From positions 1,736,001-1,800,000 of the forward strand of contig NZ_ARVU01000001.1 in the NCBI RefSeq assembly GCF_000384415.1: a DNA stretch of 64,000 bases, given 5' to 3'. The translations under genes were made by a program, and so were the position numbers. Below are positions 59,540 through 64,000 of this stretch, in pieces. The stretch's first letter is position 1, and each line of letters starts with the position of its first letter. The notes under the pieces are model-generated. The model saw only the letters and a list, made by a program, of their open reading frames with translations, made no database searches and was not told the origin of the DNA. The DNA comes from Cycloclasticus pugetii PS-1. Lineage in GTDB: Bacteria; Pseudomonadota; Gammaproteobacteria; Methylococcales; Cycloclasticaceae.

Positions 59540-59568
59540 ATATTATATTGCTTTGCAGCATACGTCAA
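59540..59568 (-). promoter_or_regulatory. Putative sigma-70 promoter of the candidate small RNA
   Basis: The minus strand shows TTGACG (59568-59563), 17 bases, then TAATAT (59545-59540). An overlapping TATAAT lies at 59547-59542, at 15-base spacing. The predicted start, about seven bases after the -10 box, coincides with the first base pairs of the long 5' hairpin, which supports both calls. Confidence 0.65.
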
Positions 59569-59659
59569 GACTTATTCTAAAATTTACACATAAAAAGTTA
59601 GCCCGCTTTAAATAAAAGGAAAATAATGATTAATACATCTAAATATAATCGAGGTAGCA

Positions 59660-60469
59660 ATGAACATTGAATCCTCGGCAGAAAACCCAGCTTTAGATGT
59701 TATTGAGCGCCACCCTAACAAAGCGACTCGCAAACCCATCTTATTTATTCATGGTGCGAACATGTCTGCATGGTGTTGGGACGAATACTTTATGCCTTTT
59801 TTTGCAGACCTGGGGCATCCAACCTATGCCATCAATCTACGCGGCCACGGGAAAAGCGGCGGAAGCGCCATGCTCGCTTCAAATAGCATTGCCGATTATG
59901 TTAATGACATTCAACGAGTTATCGATGAAATTGGCGAACCCCCAATTCTGATTGGTCACTCCTTAGGTGGGCTGATTATTCAAAAATATATAGAAAAGGA
60001 AACCGTTCCTGCCTCCATACTGATGGCTAGTGTTCCTGTTGACGGTCTTATTCCATCAATTATTGATTTGGCCTTGAACCCAACTTTTTATATGCAAATG
60101 AACCTTGGCGAACTTATCGGCACGTGGTTTTCACCGGTTGATCTAACGCGTAAATCTATATTTGCTGGCCACGTTAATGACGATGTTGTAATCCGTTATT
60201 GTGCTGAAATGCAACAAGGCTCTCCAAAAGCTTTGCTTGATACCTTATGGCTTGGTCTGCCTACGTACAAAAACCCTTTCGAGATCCCGATGTTGGCGCT
60301 CAGTGCTGATGAGGATACTTTCTTTAGGCCCGCACACATCAGAAAAACAGCAAAGGCATACAAGGCAGACTTCATTAATATGAAAAAAATGGGGCATACC
60401 ATGATGATTGACGCTCACTGGCGTGAAAGTGCTGAAACCATTCAGCATTGGCTAGAAAAAAACCTTTAG
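59660..60469 (+). CDS. Alpha/beta-fold hydrolase
   Basis: The 269-residue protein is a soluble serine hydrolase of the alpha/beta family. The oxyanion segment is LFIHGANMSAWCW, the nucleophile elbow is IGHSLGGLI with Ser near residue 99, the acid is probably in ALSADEDTFF and the histidine is in KKMGHTMMID. The substrate is not evident, and esterase, lipase or C-C hydrolase activity is possible. The ATG has a good ribosome binding site, GAGGT. It is a single gene closed by a bidirectional terminator. Confidence 0.87.
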   Translation: MNIESSAENPALDVIERHPNKATRKPILFIHGANMSAWCWDEYFMPFFADLGHPTYAINLRGHGKSGGSAMLASNSIADYVNDIQRVIDEIGEPPILIGHSLGGLIIQKYIEKETVPASILMASVPVDGLIPSIIDLALNPTFYMQMNLGELIGTWFSPVDLTRKSIFAGHVNDDVVIRYCAEMQQGSPKALLDTLWLGLPTYKNPFEIPMLALSADEDTFFRPAHIRKTAKAYKADFINMKKMGHTMMIDAHWRESAETIQHWLEKNL

Positions 60470-60496
60470 CCGCTCATTAACGACATATACCTTAAT

Positions 60497-60524
60497 AAAA
60501 AGGGCTGAATACACAGCCCTTTTT
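60497..60524. terminator. Bidirectional intrinsic terminator between hydrolase and glutamate dehydrogenase genes
   Basis: AAAAAGGGCTG (60497-60507) and CAGCCCTTTTT (60514-60524) are exact complements around the loop AATACA. The A-run and T-run on either side let it serve both convergent genes. Confidence 0.9.
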
Positions 60525-60550
60525 ACGATCACTTAAAGCACCACAGCGAT

Positions 60551-63500
60551 TTAAGATATCATCGCTTTGCTTTTCTCAACAATTAAGTGAAGTTTCTTCA
60601 AAATGACTGATAATTGCTCAATTTCCATTTCACTTTCAGCTTGAATTAATGACACCAAGTGCAAATAACGATCAATATCAGCGCGTTGAGTAGAGCACCA
60701 CTCAGTGAGCCTTTTTTCCGTAGTATCGCCTTTATCAAATGATTTAAGTATAGCCGTTAACAAGGCACGATTTTCAGCATGCAATTCATCTCGTAAAGCC
60801 GACCGAGCCAAGGATTGCCAGTAGTTTTTCCGCGGTAAATAACTAATACATCCATGCAACCAACTGAGTTTAAGTTCGTTACTAACCACCGAATACACAG
60901 ACAGAACATCCTCTATACCTCGATCAACAATACTGTTCACCGCAATAATATCTAAAGCAACAAACTCCAACTCTAGACAGGCAATCTTGTTAGCTAATAC
61001 CTCATCCACGCCGCCTTCTTGGTAGTAAGCAGCTCGCTGCTCAACATGCTCTTTTTCAACGTCTGAAGCATGCGTTATCATCTTTTCCCCTATTAGGGAA
61101 ACATTCTTAGCAAACTCATCAGTCACGTCGGTAACTGAAACGACTTGCGAACGGTTTCTCTGCAACCAATACATCGTACGTTCAACCAGCTTTCGTACAT
61201 TCATCAACATATCGATCTGCACTTTGGGCGATACTTTATTATCTAGCGCCTCAATCTCGCTCCATATCACTTCTATATTAAAAATCTCGCAAGCAATCTT
61301 ATAATTTTTAATAACCTCATCAATACAGGCACCCGCTTCATCTTTCATTCTAAAGGCAAATGATGGCCCTAGCCGGTTTACCATACTGTTAACTACCTGA
61401 TTAACAATGATATCGTCTCGTAAGCGATGCTCCTCAATAGCGCTTACAAATTTATCCCGTAAGTTTGATGGGAAGTATGCCAATAACTCTCGTTTAAAAT
61501 TTTCATCTTGTATAACTGAAGCGCCCTTCATTAAGTCCTTTAAAAGTAACTTGCTATAGGCAAAAATCACCGCCAACTCGGGGCGATGCAAGCCCTCGCC
61601 TTTAGCCTTCCGCTCTTCTATTTCTTCTTGGCTTGGTAAGAACTCAACTGTACGGTCTAACCGACCCTCTTGACCAAGTTGGTTGATCAAACGCCCATGC
61701 ACTTCCAGCATGTCTGAGGATTGGCTTTCAACCATCGTAATGGCTTGTGTTTGCAGGTAATTATTTCTTAGTACCAACGTACTGACCTCATCGGTCATCT
61801 TGGCAAGAAGAGCATTGCGCTGCTTAATGGTCATATCGCCTTGCTCAACCAATTTATTAAGTAAGATTTTAATATTCACTTCGTGGTCTGAGCAATCCAC
61901 ACCTGCAGCATTATCAATAGCATCGGTATTAATGCGCCCTTTAGCCGCGTATTCAATCCGGCCTAATTGGGTAAACCCTAAATTTCCGCCTTCACCCACC
62001 ACTTTGCAAGCAAGCTCTCGACCGTTAACCCTTAGTGCATCATTGGCCCGATCTCCTACATCAGCATCCGTCTCGATGCTAGATTTTACATACGTTCCTA
62101 TACCACCGTTCCACAACAAATCTACCGGCGCTTTTAGCATCGCTCGAATAAGATTATTAGGCGTTAACACCTTATCGCTAACGCCTAATAACTTCTGTAT
62201 TGGTGGCGTGAGGGCAATAGATTTATCTGCCCTTGAAAAAACACCTCCACCCTTCGAAATCAACGCCTTGTCATAGTCACTCCATGATGAACGTGGCAAT
62301 TTAAATAACCGCTTACGCTCTTCAAATGAAGCACTGATATCGGGGTCTGGGTCTAAAAAAATGTGCATATGATTAAATGCACCGATAAGCCTAATCTTTT
62401 CAGATAACAACATTCCGTTACCAAACACATCTCCGGCCATATCGCCAATTCCGATCACGCTAAAAGGAGTTGTTTGAGTATCGACGCCTATCTCTCTAAA
62501 GTGTCGCTTTACCGACTCCCAAGCCCCTTTGGCGGTAATGCCCATTTTTTTATGGTCATACCCGACAGAACCTCCTGATGCAAATGCATCACCCAGCCAA
62601 AAGTCACGCTCAATAGCTATATTATTCGCAATATCAGAAAATGTTGCTGTCCCTTTATCTGCCGCCACCACTAGATAAGGATCATCATCGTCATACCGCA
62701 CCACATCATGTGGCGGTATCACTTTTTCACCTTTCAAATTATCAGTGATATCTAACAAGGCACCAATAAAAATACTGTAACAAGCAACCACTTCTTCCAT
62801 CATCTCGTCACGCGTTAAGCCGTCTAGAGAACGCTTAACGATAAAGCCACCTTTAGCGCCGGTTGGCACGATCACCGCATTTTTTGACATCTGCGCTTTC
62901 ATCAAGCCTAAAATTTCTGTTCTAAAGTCCTCTTTTCGATCTGACCAACGCAAGCCACCACGCGCAACTGAGCCCCCTCTTAAATGTACCCCTTCAACAC
63001 GAGGCGAATAAACAAATATTTCAAATTTTGGTCGCGGAGACGGCAACTCGGTCAGCGCTTCTGGGTTTAGCTTAAACGAGAGATACGGCACACCCGTACT
63101 ATCGACAGTGCATTGGTAATAATTTGTCCGTAATGTTGACTGAATTAAATTCAAATACCGCCGTAGAATTCGATCTTCATCTAGCGACACGACCGTCTCA
63201 ATTTCAGCAAGAATCTCTGCTTCCTGCTGCCCAATTTTTGTTTTTTTAGCTTTAATAGATGGGTCAAATCTAAGCTCAAATAAGCGCACTAAATGCCCCG
63301 CAATAATTGGGTTACTTTGCAAAGTTTGCTGAACATATGCCTGGCTAAAGGTTATTCCTGCTTGCCGCAAATACATATAATAGGCACGCAGTAACATAAT
63401 CTGTTTCCAATCAAGGTTTGCCTTAATGACAAGCTGATTAAATCCATCGTTCTCAATATTTCCAGTCCAAACCTTTTCAAAAACCAATTGAAAGTTTTCT

Positions 63501-64000
63501 TTTATACTTTCTATGTCAGGCAGTTCTGTGTTGTACACCAAACCAAAATCATGCACCCAGTAACTCGACTGTGATGATAGATCAGTCACTTCAAACGGTC
63601 GCTCATCAAACACCGTAACACCCATGTTTTCTAGTACCGGTAACGTTTGCGATAAAGGAGCTGGCACCCCCTTATTAATTAACTTAAATTGTAAACCCTC
63701 GCCGTGCGACTCTAATGGTTGATACAAAGACATTTGAATTTGTTGGTCGGCACTGACTTTTAAACGTTCGGCTTTTTCAATATCGGCCACAGCAAACCTA
63801 GCTGGATAGTTATCTTTATACGCCGAAGTAAAACCATCACCATAACGATTCCAAAGCTCTGTGCCTTTCGTTTCCCCATGTCGATGAACTAAAGAAGATA
63901 ATAAATCGTCCTTCCAATCTCTGAGCGCTTCAATGATTTCACTTTCCACTTCAGATACATCAAACTCACCCACCCAATCAGTATTGGTATGCACCATAAA
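60551..64000 (-). CDS. NAD-specific glutamate dehydrogenase (large type), N-terminus beyond window
   Basis: This enzyme of the roughly 1600-residue (180-kDa) class interconverts glutamate and 2-oxoglutarate with NAD and mostly serves glutamate catabolism. The frame is open for 1149 codons to the right edge, where an upstream codon continues it, so the ATG at 63997 is internal. Core motifs are RGGLRWSDRKEDFRTEILGL, MSKNAVIVPTGAKGGF with the catalytic lysine, IGDMAGDVFGNGML, LLWNGGIGTYVKSS and VGEGGNLGFTQLGRIEYA. The C-terminal 350 residues are helical, as in the family. Symbols gdhB or gdh2 are used for homologues. Confidence 0.96.
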   Translation of the reverse strand, partial: FMVHTNTDWVGEFDVSEVESEIIEALRDWKDDLLSSLVHRHGETKGTELWNRYGDGFTSAYKDNYPARFAVADIEKAERLKVSADQQIQMSLYQPLESHGEGLQFKLINKGVPAPLSQTLPVLENMGVTVFDERPFEVTDLSSQSSYWVHDFGLVYNTELPDIESIKENFQLVFEKVWTGNIENDGFNQLVIKANLDWKQIMLLRAYYMYLRQAGITFSQAYVQQTLQSNPIIAGHLVRLFELRFDPSIKAKKTKIGQQEAEILAEIETVVSLDEDRILRRYLNLIQSTLRTNYYQCTVDSTGVPYLSFKLNPEALTELPSPRPKFEIFVYSPRVEGVHLRGGSVARGGLRWSDRKEDFRTEILGLMKAQMSKNAVIVPTGAKGGFIVKRSLDGLTRDEMMEEVVACYSIFIGALLDITDNLKGEKVIPPHDVVRYDDDDPYLVVAADKGTATFSDIANNIAIERDFWLGDAFASGGSVGYDHKKMGITAKGAWESVKRHFREIGVDTQTTPFSVIGIGDMAGDVFGNGMLLSEKIRLIGAFNHMHIFLDPDPDISASFEERKRLFKLPRSSWSDYDKALISKGGGVFSRADKSIALTPPIQKLLGVSDKVLTPNNLIRAMLKAPVDLLWNGGIGTYVKSSIETDADVGDRANDALRVNGRELACKVVGEGGNLGFTQLGRIEYAAKGRINTDAIDNAAGVDCSDHEVNIKILLNKLVEQGDMTIKQRNALLAKMTDEVSTLVLRNNYLQTQAITMVESQSSDMLEVHGRLINQLGQEGRLDRTVEFLPSQEEIEERKAKGEGLHRPELAVIFAYSKLLLKDLMKGASVIQDENFKRELLAYFPSNLRDKFVSAIEEHRLRDDIIVNQVVNSMVNRLGPSFAFRMKDEAGACIDEVIKNYKIACEIFNIEVIWSEIEALDNKVSPKVQIDMLMNVRKLVERTMYWLQRNRSQVVSVTDVTDEFAKNVSLIGEKMITHASDVEKEHVEQRAAYYQEGGVDEVLANKIACLELEFVALDIIAVNSIVDRGIEDVLSVYSVVSNELKLSWLHGCISYLPRKNYWQSLARSALRDELHAENRALLTAILKSFDKGDTTEKRLTEWCSTQRADIDRYLHLVSLIQAESEMEIEQLSVILKKLHLIVEKSKAMIS

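Larger units (their letters stand above)
59306..59659. other. 354-base intergenic region with small RNA candidate
   Basis: This gap separates the divergent ABC cassette and alpha/beta hydrolase genes. It holds a minus-strand promoter, an RNA-like structured region and an intrinsic terminator, described separately. The bases from 59306 to 59442 form an AT-rich leader for the binding-protein gene, containing two CTAGAC copies. The bases from 59569 to 59659 lead into the hydrolase gene and end in the ribosome binding site GAGGT. Confidence 0.7.

Noticed and set aside
59298-59561. 87-codon minus-strand reading frame before the binding-protein gene
   Set aside because: It begins between the -35 and -10 boxes of the predicted promoter, runs through the RNA hairpin and terminator, has no ribosome binding site and resembles no protein.
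61800-62276. 158-codon plus-strand frame opposite glutamate dehydrogenase
   Set aside because: Antisense shadow of the conserved catalytic core of the dehydrogenase.

Overview
The window is a stretch of housekeeping chromosome from a Gram-negative bacterium, almost certainly a gammaproteobacterium. Several blocks keep textbook gammaproteobacterial gene order: petABC-sspAB, mla-murA-hisGDC facing yrbG-kdsDC-lptCAB-rpoN-hpf-rapZ, maf-rng-yhdP-tldD-pmbA, leuS-lptE-holA-proA-nadD-rsfS-rlmH and miaB-ybeZ-ybeY-corC-lnt. The modest GC content and gene set suggest a marine lineage of the Cycloclasticus/Methylophaga type. That placement is inference, not proof. Coding density is very high, with many ATGA or TAATG overlaps. 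I saw no tRNA, rRNA, CRISPR array, insertion sequence or prophage.

Left part (1-11.8 kb): the 5' part of a P2-type cation ATPase cut by the left edge, a SAM methyltransferase behind trhO, yaeQ, an APC-family permease, a tight selO / Dph6-like / thioesterase operon, an acyl-CoA ligase, a 529-base gene-free stretch, then sspB and sspA. Next come the cytochrome bc1 genes (11.8-14.3 kb), hisC-hisD-hisG-murA and mlaB-mlaD-mlaE-mlaF on the minus strand (14.5-21.2 kb). The envelope and sigma-54 block lies on the plus strand (21.4-30.0 kb): yrbG, kdsD, kdsC, lptC, lptA, lptB, rpoN, hpf, rapZ, mgtE. The lptCAB and lptE genes, kdsDC, lnt and mla together make this window rich in outer-membrane biogenesis.

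From 30 to 47.7 kb the minus strand carries pmbA, tldD, a nitrilase-family gene, yhdP, rng, maf, rlmH, an OmpA-like lipoprotein, rsfS, nadD, proA, holA, lptE and leuS. A short plus-strand island (47.8-50.3 kb) holds a YbeL-like zinc-ribbon protein coupled to a solo ParA ATPase, and an orphan 2Fe-2S/FAD reductase. The minus strand then carries lnt, corC, ybeY, ybeZ and miaB, preceded by a four-gene ABC cassette of the type linked to PQQ-dependent alcohol oxidation (55.6-59.3 kb). An alpha/beta hydrolase and the C-terminal two thirds of a large NAD-glutamate dehydrogenase end the window.

The most notable unexplained element is in the 354-base gap upstream of the ABC cassette. The minus strand there has a sigma-70-like promoter, a roughly 90-nt region with a long 5' hairpin, an unpaired UCUCCUCCUCUU tract resembling an anti-Shine-Dalgarno sequence, and a strong intrinsic terminator. 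This is the layout of a trans-acting small RNA (or, less likely, an attenuating leader). Other points of note are the absence of mlaC from the mla operon and of ptsN and npr from the rpoN cluster.
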